From: Heliorestis convoluta
GTDB lineage: Bacteria > Bacillota > Desulfitobacteriia > Heliobacteriales > Heliobacteriaceae
Length of the DNA stretch: 64,000 nt
Direction of reading: 5' to 3'
Assembly: GCF_009649955.1 (NCBI RefSeq)
Contig: NZ_CP045875.1
Span: 1,779,501-1,843,500 of the forward strand
Position numbers and translations under genes: made by a program. The notes under the pieces are model-generated. The model did no database searches and was not told the DNA's origin. It was given only the letters and a program-made list of their open reading frames with translations. Shown piece after piece: positions 10,753 through 19,495 of the stretch (its first letter is position 1; each line of letters begins with the position of its first letter).

Positions 10753-13557
10753 ATGGAGAAAGATGGCAGCGTAGGAGGCCGGCCAACGCCGACGTCTTTA
10801 CGAGAAAAGTCATGGCATTCACGCAAGGTAGAAGAAGTGGTAGATTTTTTTGAAAGTGATCTGGTAGAAGGTCTAAAAGAGAAAGTTGTGAAAAACAGGA
10901 GAGCTTTAGTAGGTCCCAATCGAATTGCCGAAGCGATGAAAGAGCCGCTGTGGAAAAAGTTGATCCAGCAGTTTCAAGACTTTATGATACTTGTTCTACT
11001 CGGTGCTACAATTTTTTCTTTTTTCTTAGGTGAAACGATTGATGCCTTAACCATTCTAGCGATTGTGATCATGAATGCCATCCTAGGCTTTGTACAAGAA
11101 TATCGAGCAGAAAAGTCCTTAGAGGCATTAAAAAAATTAACCGCCCCGGAGGCAAAAGTTCTTCGTGACGGCCAGGTAAAGACGATTGCAGCAGAAGAGA
11201 TTGTGCCCGGCGATATTCTTTTCTTAGAATCCGGTGATCGCGTTCCTGCCGATCTTCGTTTAATTGAAGTGACAGAATTGAAAGTAGATGAAGCCGCTTT
11301 AACAGGTGAATCAATCGCTGTTCGTAAAGAATGTGGCTTTATCGATGAAGAGGAGACAAGCTTAGGGGATCGCTACAATATGGCTTTTTCAGGAACGATG
11401 GTAACACAAGGTCGGGGAAAAGGTATCGTTGTCGGAACGGCTATGGATACAGAGATGGGGCATATTGCACATTTAATAGAATCGGTAGATCAAGAAATGA
11501 CACCGCTACAAAGACGCTTAGAACAGCTAGGAAAAACTCTTGTGGCTCTTTGTCTTTTTGTTTGTACTCTTGTTGTGCTCATTGGCTTGTGGCAGGGAGA
11601 ACCTATCTATCGCATGCTTCTCGTAGGTGTCAGCCTTGCTGTAGCAGCCATTCCCGAAGGTTTACCAGCGATTGTCACGATCGCACTCGCCATTGGTGTA
11701 CAAAAAATGATCAAAAACCGAGCGATTATAAGAAAGCTTCCAGCTGTTGAGACCTTAGGTTGTGCTACCGTAATATGCTCTGACAAAACAGGCACGTTAA
11801 CCCAGAATGAGATGACCGTTCGTGAGATATTTTTGCCAGGTCCTATGGGTACTGTTATGGTAGAAGGACAAGGCTACGAGCCCATCGGCGCTTTTCGAGT
11901 TCGTGGAGAGATTTTGAAGAATAAGAAGCCTGTAACAGAGTTATTACAGGCAGCAACCCTTTGTAATAATGCTTATTTAAAATCGCCTCAACCATCTTTT
12001 TTGGGCGCGAAAAAGGGGACATGGCAAGGGCAAGGCGATCCAACAGAAGTTGCTTTAATGGTTTTAAGTGCTAAAGCAGGAATTTACCGTGAAAATGTAG
12101 AAAAAGAATATAGAAGAATCAAAGAGCTTCCTTTTGACTCCACTCGAAAAAGAATGGCTGTGATTGTAGAAGACCGCAGGAAGCGTTTTTTTTCTTACGT
12201 AAAAGGTGCACCGGAACAAGTTTTGCAACGCTGTGCTTCTGTACAAATGGAAGGGAAAAGGGAACTTTTAACGGACGAAGATAAAGACTCGCTTATGGCA
12301 ATAAGCGAGAAGATGGGGCAAAAAGCTCTACGTGTCCTTGCGCTGGCCTATCGACCTTTGCCGCCTATAGAGCATAACGAAGATGATGCTTCTAGGGCTG
12401 AAGAAAGCTTAATCTTTCTTGGCTTTGTAGGTATGATGGATCCACCAAGATCGGGTGTGCAAGAAGCGGTAAAAAGTTGTCAAAGAGCTGGGATCAAAAC
12501 GATTATGATTACAGGCGATCATCCTGTAACAGCCTTGGCCATTGCGAGAGAACTGCACATTGCCAAGGGATCAGAGGAAGTCGTCAAAGGCCATGAACTC
12601 GATCAGATGGGCCCTCGTGAGCTCGCAGAGCGAGTAGAAAGAACTGCTGTTTTCGCCAGGGTATCGCCAGCACACAAACTAAGGATCGTCCGGGCTTTCA
12701 AAGAACGAGGACATGTCGTTGCGATGACTGGCGATGGTGTGAATGATGCACCTGCTGTAAAGGAAGCAGATATTGGAATATCGATGGGGCGTACAGGCAC
12801 TGATGTTACCAAAGAAGCTTCTTCTATGGTCTTAGCCGACGATAATTTTGTTACCATTGCTGGAGCGGTGCGACAAGGTCGAGCTATCTATGACAACATA
12901 CGGAAGTTCATTCGCTATCTTTTATCTTGCAATACGGGAGAAGTTCTCGTCATGTTCTTAGCGAGCTTAATGGCCATGCCTTTGCCTTTGTTGCCTGTTC
13001 AATTGCTCTGGGTCAATCTCGTGACCGATGGCTTGCCAGCTATGGCTTTAGGGTTAGAAAAGGCTGAAAAGGATGTTATGGAGCGCTCGCCGCGCCATCC
13101 TCGAGAAAGCATCTTCTCGAGAGGCTTAGCGAAGAAGATTTTATTCTGGGGAACATACTGTGGCATTGCTACGCTCGCTGTTTTTGCTTACGGAATCTAC
13201 CTAGGTGATCTTGATTTAGCTCGAACGATGGCTTTTTGCACTTTAACCTTTTTTCAACTCTTTTATGTTTTTGAATGTCGTTCTGAAAGATATTCTATAT
13301 TTGAGCTCGGTTGGACAAGCAATCCTTACTTAATTGGTGCTGTCGCCTTGTCAGCGCTGATGCAAATTGCAGTCGTTTATGTTCCGCCGCTACAAGCCAT
13401 TTTTCAAACCGTTCCTCTAGAAGCGACCCACTGGTTGGTCATTCTATTTTTTGCAGGTGGATGGCTTTTCTTGGCAGGCCTCTGGCACTGGATAGCTCGA
13501 TCGAATCGCTCCTCCAAAGTGACCTGGTCGAGTCGTAAAGTAGACAATGAATTATAG
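10753..13557 (+). CDS. P-type Ca2+-transporting ATPase (SERCA/PMR1-like)
   Basis: A 934-residue P2A-type pump that probably exports Ca2+ at the cost of ATP. Seen in order: an N-terminal cation-ATPase domain; TM1-2; the actuator motif TGES; AAIPEGLPA in TM4, with the Glu used for Ca2+ coordination; the phosphorylation loop SDKTGTLT with Asp344; the nucleotide domain KGAPEQVLQRC; TGDHP; the hinge motif GDGVNDAPA; and six C-terminal membrane helices. I chose ATG 10753 because GGAGG ends 6 bases upstream; ATG 10747 is too close to it. It is followed after 34 bases by dapF, with no terminator between them. Confidence 0.93.
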   Translation: MEKDGSVGGRPTPTSLREKSWHSRKVEEVVDFFESDLVEGLKEKVVKNRRALVGPNRIAEAMKEPLWKKLIQQFQDFMILVLLGATIFSFFLGETIDALTILAIVIMNAILGFVQEYRAEKSLEALKKLTAPEAKVLRDGQVKTIAAEEIVPGDILFLESGDRVPADLRLIEVTELKVDEAALTGESIAVRKECGFIDEEETSLGDRYNMAFSGTMVTQGRGKGIVVGTAMDTEMGHIAHLIESVDQEMTPLQRRLEQLGKTLVALCLFVCTLVVLIGLWQGEPIYRMLLVGVSLAVAAIPEGLPAIVTIALAIGVQKMIKNRAIIRKLPAVETLGCATVICSDKTGTLTQNEMTVREIFLPGPMGTVMVEGQGYEPIGAFRVRGEILKNKKPVTELLQAATLCNNAYLKSPQPSFLGAKKGTWQGQGDPTEVALMVLSAKAGIYRENVEKEYRRIKELPFDSTRKRMAVIVEDRRKRFFSYVKGAPEQVLQRCASVQMEGKRELLTDEDKDSLMAISEKMGQKALRVLALAYRPLPPIEHNEDDASRAEESLIFLGFVGMMDPPRSGVQEAVKSCQRAGIKTIMITGDHPVTALAIARELHIAKGSEEVVKGHELDQMGPRELAERVERTAVFARVSPAHKLRIVRAFKERGHVVAMTGDGVNDAPAVKEADIGISMGRTGTDVTKEASSMVLADDNFVTIAGAVRQGRAIYDNIRKFIRYLLSCNTGEVLVMFLASLMAMPLPLLPVQLLWVNLVTDGLPAMALGLEKAEKDVMERSPRHPRESIFSRGLAKKILFWGTYCGIATLAVFAYGIYLGDLDLARTMAFCTLTFFQLFYVFECRSERYSIFELGWTSNPYLIGAVALSALMQIAVVYVPPLQAIFQTVPLEATHWLVILFFAGGWLFLAGLWHWIARSNRSSKVTWSSRKVDNEL

Positions 13558-13591
13558 TGTAAAAATATAGTAGAAAGGTGGTCCTTGCAGA

Positions 13592-14437
13592 ATGGAATTT
13601 GTAAAAATGCATGGACTGGGCAACGATTTTGTAATTGTCGATGCTAGAAAAAGTCCTTTGCTAGAACGGACAGATTGGGAAGATGTGGCCATAAAAGTCT
13701 GCGATCGTCATTATGGGGTTGGTGCCGATGGATTGATTCTGGTACTTCCATCGGAGATAGCCCACGTTGGATGGCGCATTCTGAATCCTGATGGTTCTGA
13801 ACCAGAAATGTGTGGTAACGGCATTCGTTGCTTTGCTCGCTATGTTTACGAAAGATCGATTGTTACAGATAAGGTAATTCAAGTTGAGACCTTAGCCGGT
13901 ATTATCGTGCCAGAGATTCAAGTTGAAAATGACCAAGTTGTCGGTGTCAAAGTTGATATGGGAGAACCTATTTTTGAACGCAGCAAAATCCCTATGACAG
14001 GAGAAGGGGATCAAGTTGTGGAAGAGGAAATCGATATTCAGGGAAACCCTGTCAAGATTACGGCTCTTTCCATGGGCAATCCCCATTGCCTGATCTACGT
14101 TGATAAGGTGGAAGAAGCACCTCTGACCGAATGGGGCCCTATCGTTGAAAAGCATCCTCTCTTTCCCAAGAAAACGAATGTGGAGTTCGTAGAAGTCGTT
14201 AATAAGAATGAAGTACGCATGCATGTCTGGGAAAGAGGGGCCGGTCCTACTTTGGCTTGTGGTACGGGCGCTTGCGCTACCATCGTGGGCTCTGTACTAC
14301 ATGGTTACACCGATCGTAAAGCAACGGTACATTTGCCTGGTGGAAGTTTAGCAATAGAATGGGACGAGAAAAGCAATAAAGTTTTTATGACAGGTCCTGC
14401 TGTAGAAGTCTTTCAAGGGACCTATCCTTTGAAATAA
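13592..14437 (+). CDS. dapF: Diaminopimelate epimerase
   Basis: DapF interconverts LL- and meso-diaminopimelate for lysine and peptidoglycan synthesis. The 281-residue length is standard. The two catalytic cysteines are visible: Cys74 in MCGNGIRC and Cys223 in ACGTGACA. The N-terminus KMHGLGNDFV is the family signature. ATG 13592 follows AAAGGTGG. A relic of an aminotransferase gene of the same pathway lies directly downstream (14439-14579), so dapF was probably once the first gene of a dapF-dapL pair. Confidence 0.96.
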   Translation: MEFVKMHGLGNDFVIVDARKSPLLERTDWEDVAIKVCDRHYGVGADGLILVLPSEIAHVGWRILNPDGSEPEMCGNGIRCFARYVYERSIVTDKVIQVETLAGIIVPEIQVENDQVVGVKVDMGEPIFERSKIPMTGEGDQVVEEEIDIQGNPVKITALSMGNPHCLIYVDKVEEAPLTEWGPIVEKHPLFPKKTNVEFVEVVNKNEVRMHVWERGAGPTLACGTGACATIVGSVLHGYTDRKATVHLPGGSLAIEWDEKSNKVFMTGPAVEVFQGTYPLK

Positions 14438-14438
14438 A

Positions 14439-14579
14439 TCATTCTATAGGGACAGGGTAGGAATCGGCTATAACGAATACGGGGAAGGCTATTTCCGAAT
14501 CGCTCTTACCGTTGAGAAAGAGTCGATTCGTGAAGCGCTGGCACGTACGAAAGAAGCGATTGGAACGATAGAATTTTAA
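14439..14579 (+). pseudogene. C-terminal relic of an LL-diaminopimelate aminotransferase gene
   Basis: The frame ending in TAA at 14577-14579 encodes GIGYNEYGEGYFRIALTV and a further 22 residues with no start codon; an in-frame TGA lies at 14430-14432 inside dapF. The segment matches the extreme C-terminus of class I/II aminotransferases of the DapL type, where a G-YGEGY-RIALT block precedes the last helix. Roughly the first 350 residues of such an enzyme are absent. Position right after dapF and before a terminator supports a deleted dapF-dapL operon. The match is from memory of the family. Confidence 0.72.
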
Positions 14580-14591
14580 ATTGCTTTGATC

Positions 14592-14616
14592 GAGGCCGGG
14601 GAAACCGGCCTCTTTT
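14592..14616 (+). terminator. Intrinsic terminator after the dapF region
   Basis: The perfect stem GAGGCCGG/CCGGCCTC has a five-base loop and a short T run. It ends the ATPase-dapF transcript. Confidence 0.88.
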
Positions 14617-14674
14617 CCATATTTATCCTAAGAGGCAGCTTCATGATAGAATACAAAAGAGGTGACCCGAAAGC

Positions 14675-15553
14675 ATGATAAAAAGCATGACCGGTTATGG
14701 TCGTGGAGGCGCTTCCGGTTCTGGTCAACAAGTGACAGTCGAAGTAAAAGCTGTGAACCATCGGTATTTAGAAGTGGTTGTACGAATCCCTAAAACCTAT
14801 CTAGCTCTTGAAGAAGGTATTAAGAAGCTCTATCAAAAAGGCTTGTCTCGCGGGAGAGTTGATGTTTTTGTCAACATAGAACAGCTTGGTGAGGGAAGTG
14901 GAAAGGTAAAGGTTGACAAGAAATTAGCGCTACAGTATTATCAATCTTTGAAAGAGTTGTCCGATGAACTAGGACTTTCGTCTGATTTGGGTGTCAATCA
15001 ATTAATACAGCTTCCTGAAGTGGTTTCTTTAACAGAAGCAGAAGAAGATCTGGAAGCACTTTCAGAATTAGCCATGCAAGCTTCTCAACAAGCCTTCCAA
15101 CAACTTTTGCGAATGCGAGAACAGGAAGGAAAGGCCCTGGCCGAAGACCTTCTAAAAAGACTAGACTATCTCAGGCAGTTGATAGAAGAGATCCAGAAAA
15201 GAGCACCTTTGCTTGTTGGTGAATATAAGAATAAGCTTCAGGAGCGGATTGCCGAGTATCTAGACCAAGTTCCTGTAGATGAGCAAAGGTTAGCCATGGA
15301 AGTGGCCTTGTTCGCCGATCGTGTTAGCCTAACAGAAGAACTGGTTCGTCTTAACAGTCATCTGGAGCAATTTGAAAAAGCATTAAAACTACAAGAACCA
15401 GTTGGGCGAAAGCTTGACTTTATTGTTCAAGAGATGAACCGAGAAATTAATACTATCGGTTCAAAGGCCAATGATCTGGAAATATCACGACAGGTTGTTA
15501 ATTTCAAAAGTGAACTAGAGAAGATTAGAGAACAAGTACAGAACGTGGAATAA
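14675..15553 (+). CDS. YicC-family endoribonuclease
   Basis: YicC-family proteins are Mg2+/Mn2+-dependent endoribonucleases acting in RNA decay. The 292-residue protein opens with the signature MIKSMTGYGRG and VEVKAVNHRYLEV (YicC-N domain, to about residue 160). It ends in the DUF1732 domain with KLDFIVQEMNREINTIGSKAND, the most conserved part of the family. A coiled-coil-rich middle links the two. ATG 14675 follows AAGAGGTGA. It heads the yicC-remA-gmk-rpoZ-coaBC run that is common in Firmicutes. Confidence 0.94.
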   Translation: MIKSMTGYGRGGASGSGQQVTVEVKAVNHRYLEVVVRIPKTYLALEEGIKKLYQKGLSRGRVDVFVNIEQLGEGSGKVKVDKKLALQYYQSLKELSDELGLSSDLGVNQLIQLPEVVSLTEAEEDLEALSELAMQASQQAFQQLLRMREQEGKALAEDLLKRLDYLRQLIEEIQKRAPLLVGEYKNKLQERIAEYLDQVPVDEQRLAMEVALFADRVSLTEELVRLNSHLEQFEKALKLQEPVGRKLDFIVQEMNREINTIGSKANDLEISRQVVNFKSELEKIREQVQNVE

Positions 15554-15658
15554 GTTATGAAGAAAGTTCTGATAGGAGCAACTGAGTTAGGCACATAGAA
15601 GATTTTTCGCACTGCGTTGCAGACAATTATCGCGATACTGACTTAGGGGGATAAGGCT

Positions 15659-15934
15659 GTGGATATAAAACTGATCAATATCGGTTTTGGTAACATTGTA
15701 TCGGCCAATCGGATTGTGGCAATTGTAAGTCCTGAGTCGGCACCGATTAAGCGAATTATCCAAGAAGCAAGAGATCGGGGCATGTTAATTGATGCTACTT
15801 ATGGTAGACGTACACGGGCTGTGATTATTGTAGATAGCGATCATGTCATTTTATCAGCAGTACAACCTGAAACGGTAGCTCATCGACTTTCAGTTAAGGA
15901 GTCGGGCCAACATGGAGAGGATGGAAACGAATAG
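15659..15934 (+). CDS. remA: RemA/DUF370-family DNA-binding regulator
   Basis: RemA is a small DNA-binding protein that activates matrix operons in Bacillus; its targets here are unknown. The 91-residue protein starts at GTG 15659 after a GGGGGAT ribosome site and reads [22 protein letters not shown], the hallmark of the family. [22 protein letters not shown] follows and contains the conserved basic patch. The tail past residue 80 is extra and acidic. It overlaps gmk by 23 bases. Confidence 0.93.
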   Translation: MDIKLINIGFGNIVSANRIVAIVSPESAPIKRIIQEARDRGMLIDATYGRRTRAVIIVDSDHVILSAVQPETVAHRLSVKESGQHGEDGNE

Positions 15935-16544
15935 AGGTGCAGAAATCCTTGATTCTTGGTTAGCTCGTTTGAATCGAGGCGTACTTATCGTTATTTCTGG
16001 ACCTTCTGGTGCTGGAAAAGGGACGCTCTGTCGTCTCTTATTAGAAAAAGAAAAAGATATCAAGCTCTCCGTATCTGCAACTACCCGGTTGCCTAGAGCG
16101 GGAGAGGTAGAAGGTACCCATTATTTTTTCATGAAAAAGGCAGATTTTATCCAGCAGATCAATGAAAATGCTTTTTTAGAATGGGCACAAGTGTACGATA
16201 ATTATTATGGAACGCCACGAAAACAAGTGGAAGAATTTCTAAGTCAGGGGAAAAATGTTCTTTTAGAAATCGATATTCAAGGAGCTTTACAAGTCAAAAA
16301 GCACTATCAAGAAGCAGCACTTATCTTTATAGCACCGCCATCACTGGAAGAACTGGCAAAACGTATTTATGGTAGAGGCACCGATAGTAAAGAAGTGATT
16401 CAAAAACGCTTGCGCTTGGCTTCTGAAGAACTTGAGTATATTGACAAGTATGATTACTGCATAATTAATGATGAGGTTGAGCGAGCGACAGAACGTTTGC
16501 AAGCCATTGTGGCTGCAGAGCGGAGTCGAATCTATCGATCATAA
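15912..16544 (+). CDS. gmk: Guanylate kinase
   Basis: Gmk phosphorylates GMP to GDP with ATP. The P-loop GPSGAGKGT lies at about residues 30-38, followed by the GMP-binding signature [21 protein letters not shown]. The length of 210 residues is near normal. ATG 15912 has AAGGAG 9 bases upstream. An in-frame ATG at 15921 and a TTG giving [11 protein letters not shown] (the usual family start) are alternatives, so the first 20 or so residues are uncertain. The start lies inside remA. Confidence 0.95.
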   Translation: MERMETNRGAEILDSWLARLNRGVLIVISGPSGAGKGTLCRLLLEKEKDIKLSVSATTRLPRAGEVEGTHYFFMKKADFIQQINENAFLEWAQVYDNYYGTPRKQVEEFLSQGKNVLLEIDIQGALQVKKHYQEAALIFIAPPSLEELAKRIYGRGTDSKEVIQKRLRLASEELEYIDKYDYCIINDEVERATERLQAIVAAERSRIYRS

Positions 16545-16579
16545 GCTACTTTTTTCCATATAGAGGAGGCCTTGCGAAA

Positions 16580-16789
16580 ATGAACCAACCATCTCTCGAT
16601 CGTTTGATGGAGAAAGTGGACAGCAAATATGCTCTTGTCGTTTTAGCGGCCAAAAGAGCTCGCGTTTTGACAGAAAAAAAAGAAACATTGTCAGAGCAAG
16701 ATAAAGCCACAAAATCCGTGACGTTGGCATTGCAAGAAATTGTAGAAGGTAAAGTAAAGTATGAACAACCGAAGGGCGGCCTTAAATAA
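16580..16789 (+). CDS. rpoZ: RNA polymerase omega subunit
   Basis: Omega supports assembly of RNA polymerase around beta prime. The 69-residue product contains LMEKVDSKYALVVLAAKRAR, the conserved N-terminal helix pair, and ALQEIVEGKVKYE at the end. ATG 16580 follows AGAGGAGG. Its position between gmk and coaBC is the classical one. Confidence 0.95.
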   Translation: MNQPSLDRLMEKVDSKYALVVLAAKRARVLTEKKETLSEQDKATKSVTLALQEIVEGKVKYEQPKGGLK

Positions 16790-16791
16790 CC

Positions 16792-18003
16792 TTGAACAAT
16801 CAATGCTTGCAAGGGAAAAAGATTATTGTCGCCGTGACAGGTGGGATTGCGGCCTACAAAGCTTGCGATCTGGTCAGTCGTCTAGTCAAAGCAGGTAGCC
16901 AGGTCCAAGTGATTATGACAACTTCGGCCATGAAGTTTGTAGCGCCTCTAACCTTTCAGACCTTGTCTCGGAATCCAGTTATTACGGATATGTTCGAAGA
17001 ACCGAAGGAATGGAAAGTAGCGCATGTGTCTGTCGCAGAAGCGGCAGACCTTTTCGTCGTTGCTCCTGCTACAGCCAATCTCATTGGTAAGTTACGGGCA
17101 GGTATTGCCGACGACTTTTTGACGACCACTTTACTGGCTACGAAAGCGCCAACTTTGTTGGCCCCTGCCATGAATGTCAATATGTACGATCATCGAGCTG
17201 TACAAGAGAATTTACAAGTTCTCCGCGCACGGGGCATACTGTTTGTAGAGCCTGGCGAAGGCCTCTTGGCTTGTGGCGTCGTTGGTAAAGGTCGACTGGC
17301 TGAGGTAGACCAAATTATGGCGAAGATTCAAGAAATTATGGCGCCAAAAGAGATACTAAAAGGAAAAAAAGTGCTCGTAACGGCTGGCGGTACAAGAGAA
17401 GCCATTGATCCGGTTCGCTATCTCACCAATCGCTCATCAGGCAAAATGGGCTATGCAATGGCAGAAACGGCTGTAGCCATGGGTGCTCAAGTCATTCTAG
17501 TTTCAGCACCTACGAATTTACAAAATCCACCAGGGGTTCGCAAAATTGCCGTAGAAAGTGCGCAAGAGATGCGAGAAGCCGTCCTGGATCTTTATGACAA
17601 CGTTGATATTGTGATTAAAGCAGCCGCCGTGGCTGACTATCGACCTGCACAAGAACAGAAACAGAAAATAAAGAAAAAAGACGAGACCTTGTCGCTAGAA
17701 TTGGTAAAAAATCCTGATATTTTGGCGGAATTGGGTCGGCACAAAAAGCATCAATGCCTTGTTGGTTTCGCAGCAGAAACTCATAACTTGGAAAAATACG
17801 CAAAAAACAAAGTTTTCTCCAAAAACTTAGACTTTCTTGTTGCCAATGATGTAACAGCACCGGGTGCTGGCTTTTCTGTAGATACCAATATTGTCACTCT
17901 TTTTGACAAGCACGGTCAAAGAGAAGACTTTCCGATTATGACAAAAAAAGAAGTAGCGCAAGAGATATGGAAACGAATTGCACAGTCTTGGCATAAACAA
18001 TAG
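16792..18003 (+). CDS. coaBC: Bifunctional phosphopantothenoylcysteine decarboxylase/synthetase
   Basis: CoaBC carries out two steps of coenzyme A synthesis: CTP-dependent ligation of cysteine to phosphopantothenate, then FMN-dependent decarboxylation. The 403 residues split into an N-terminal CoaC flavoprotein half (VAVTGGIAAYKA at residues 12-23; PAMNVNMY, the substrate clamp) and a C-terminal CoaB half (VLVTAGGTREAIDPVRYLTN; NRSSGKMG; KAAAVADYRP). TTG 16792 is two bases after rpoZ. TTG 16807 is an alternative giving MQGKKIIVAVTGG; neither has a strong ribosome site. Confidence 0.94.
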   Translation: MNNQCLQGKKIIVAVTGGIAAYKACDLVSRLVKAGSQVQVIMTTSAMKFVAPLTFQTLSRNPVITDMFEEPKEWKVAHVSVAEAADLFVVAPATANLIGKLRAGIADDFLTTTLLATKAPTLLAPAMNVNMYDHRAVQENLQVLRARGILFVEPGEGLLACGVVGKGRLAEVDQIMAKIQEIMAPKEILKGKKVLVTAGGTREAIDPVRYLTNRSSGKMGYAMAETAVAMGAQVILVSAPTNLQNPPGVRKIAVESAQEMREAVLDLYDNVDIVIKAAAVADYRPAQEQKQKIKKKDETLSLELVKNPDILAELGRHKKHQCLVGFAAETHNLEKYAKNKVFSKNLDFLVANDVTAPGAGFSVDTNIVTLFDKHGQREDFPIMTKKEVAQEIWKRIAQSWHKQ

Positions 18004-18113
18004 TAAAAGAGAACTCTTGAATTTCGTGGCTTTCCTTGTTAATCTAGGAAAGTGTAGATTTATACAACATTATATCGAAAGATGGCGATGAGCCATTGAA
18101 GGAGGAGCGTATA

Positions 18114-19307
18114 TTGAGTCGTCGGCGTTTATTTACTTCAGAGTCTGTAACAGAAGGCCATCCTGATAAAGTGGCGGATCAGATTTCTGATGCCGTTTTA
18201 GATGCTATTTTTGCACAAGATCCCATGGCTCGAGTGGCGTGCGAAACATCGGTAACGACAGGACTTGTTCTCGTGGCTGGGGAAATAACAACACAATGTT
18301 ATGTAGATATTCCCAAAGTGGTTCGTCAAACCATACGTGAAATTGGCTATACTCGTGCGAAATTTGGTTTTGACTGCGAAACCTGCGCCGTACTCACTTC
18401 CATCGATGAGCAATCTCCTGACATTGCGATGGGTGTAGATACAGCTTTAGAAGACCGTGGCAGAGAGATGAGCGACTCCGAAATTGAGTCCATCGGAGCG
18501 GGCGACCAAGGCATGATGTTTGGTTATGCAACCAATGAGACACCTGAATTAATGCCTATGCCAGTCTCCTTATCCCATAAGCTTTCACGTCGCCTTGCTG
18601 AAGTGCGTAAGACGGGAGAATTGGAATACTTACGTCCAGATGGTAAAACACAGGTGACCGTTGAATATGAAGGCAATAAGCCTGTTCGAGTTGATACTAT
18701 CGTTATTTCTACCCAACATTCACCAGAAGTAACACTGGAGACGATTAAAAGAGATCTTTTTGAGCGTGTGATTGCGCCAATTATTCCTGGTGAATTGCTC
18801 GATGATCAGACAAGATACTTTATTAACCCCACAGGTCGCTTTGTTATCGGTGGTCCCCAAGGTGATGCCGGTCTCACTGGACGGAAGATTATTGTTGATA
18901 CCTATGGTGGTATGGCTCGTCACGGTGGTGGCGCTTTCTCAGGGAAAGATCCCACGAAAGTTGACCGCTCTGCAGCCTATGCGGCTCGTCATGTGGCGAA
19001 AAACATTGTTGCAGCAGGCTTAGCGGACCGCTGCGAGATTCAGATTGCTTATGCCATTGGCGTTGCGCAACCTGTATCCGTCATGGTTGATACTTTCGGA
19101 ACGGCGAAAGTGGATGAAGCCAAAATCGAAGAGTGGGTTAAAGAAGTCTTCGACCTTCGTCCTGCAGGCATTATCAAAGCCCTTGACCTGAGAAGACCTA
19201 TTTATCGTCAGACAGCGGCTTACGGTCACTTTGGACGTACGGACGTTGATCTTCCTTGGGAGAGACTTGATAAAGTAGAAGATTTGAAGAGACTCGCGAG
19301 TCTGTAG
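18114..19307 (+). CDS. metK: S-adenosylmethionine synthetase
   Basis: MetK makes S-adenosylmethionine from methionine and ATP. The 397-residue protein shows [13 protein letters not shown] near the N-terminus, [12 protein letters not shown] (the ATP-site hexapeptide region) and [19 protein letters not shown] (P-loop-like motif). TTG 18114 was chosen because GGAGGAG ends 6 bases upstream and the product starts [11 protein letters not shown], as in related enzymes. An earlier in-frame TTG (18096) lies upstream of that ribosome site. The upstream gap is only 110 bases and holds no SAM riboswitch that I can see. Confidence 0.95.
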   Translation: MSRRRLFTSESVTEGHPDKVADQISDAVLDAIFAQDPMARVACETSVTTGLVLVAGEITTQCYVDIPKVVRQTIREIGYTRAKFGFDCETCAVLTSIDEQSPDIAMGVDTALEDRGREMSDSEIESIGAGDQGMMFGYATNETPELMPMPVSLSHKLSRRLAEVRKTGELEYLRPDGKTQVTVEYEGNKPVRVDTIVISTQHSPEVTLETIKRDLFERVIAPIIPGELLDDQTRYFINPTGRFVIGGPQGDAGLTGRKIIVDTYGGMARHGGGAFSGKDPTKVDRSAAYAARHVAKNIVAAGLADRCEIQIAYAIGVAQPVSVMVDTFGTAKVDEAKIEEWVKEVFDLRPAGIIKALDLRRPIYRQTAAYGHFGRTDVDLPWERLDKVEDLKRLASL

Positions 19308-19393
19308 TCTGGTCTTCATTGTTTTAGAACGAAAAGTTGATTTTCATCAATACTGTGCCCGACTGGTTATGACGGGTTTGTAAAGATAGTGGC

Positions 19394-19422
19394 AAAGCCT
19401 GGAGCCTATGCTCTGGGCTTTT
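19394..19422 (+). terminator. Probable terminator after metK
   Basis: AAAGCC and GGAGC pair with GCTC and GGGCTTT around a four-base CTAT loop, with small mismatches, and a short T run follows. It ends the yicC-metK run. Confidence 0.65.
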
Positions 19423-19456
19423 CTATGCTTTCAGGACATTCACTTTGCTATCTTCT

Positions 19457-19486
19457 TTGGCTTAAAAGGTAAAGTTTTGTTATAAT
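19457..19486 (+). promoter_or_regulatory. Candidate promoter of the priA operon
   Basis: TTGGCT, 18 bases, TATAAT. A perfect -10 box stands between the metK terminator and priA. The predicted transcription start is near 19493. Confidence 0.6.
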
Positions 19487-19495
19487 GATGATGGA

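Noticed and set aside
15556-15597. 13-codon frame MKKVLIGATELGT between yicC and remA
   Set aside because: No ribosome site before the ATG and no hairpin around it; length is expected by chance.
18030-18052. SAM riboswitch or terminator before metK
   Set aside because: Only a 7-bp stem (CTTTCCT/AGGAAAG) without T run, and the gap is too short and lacks SAM aptamer motifs.
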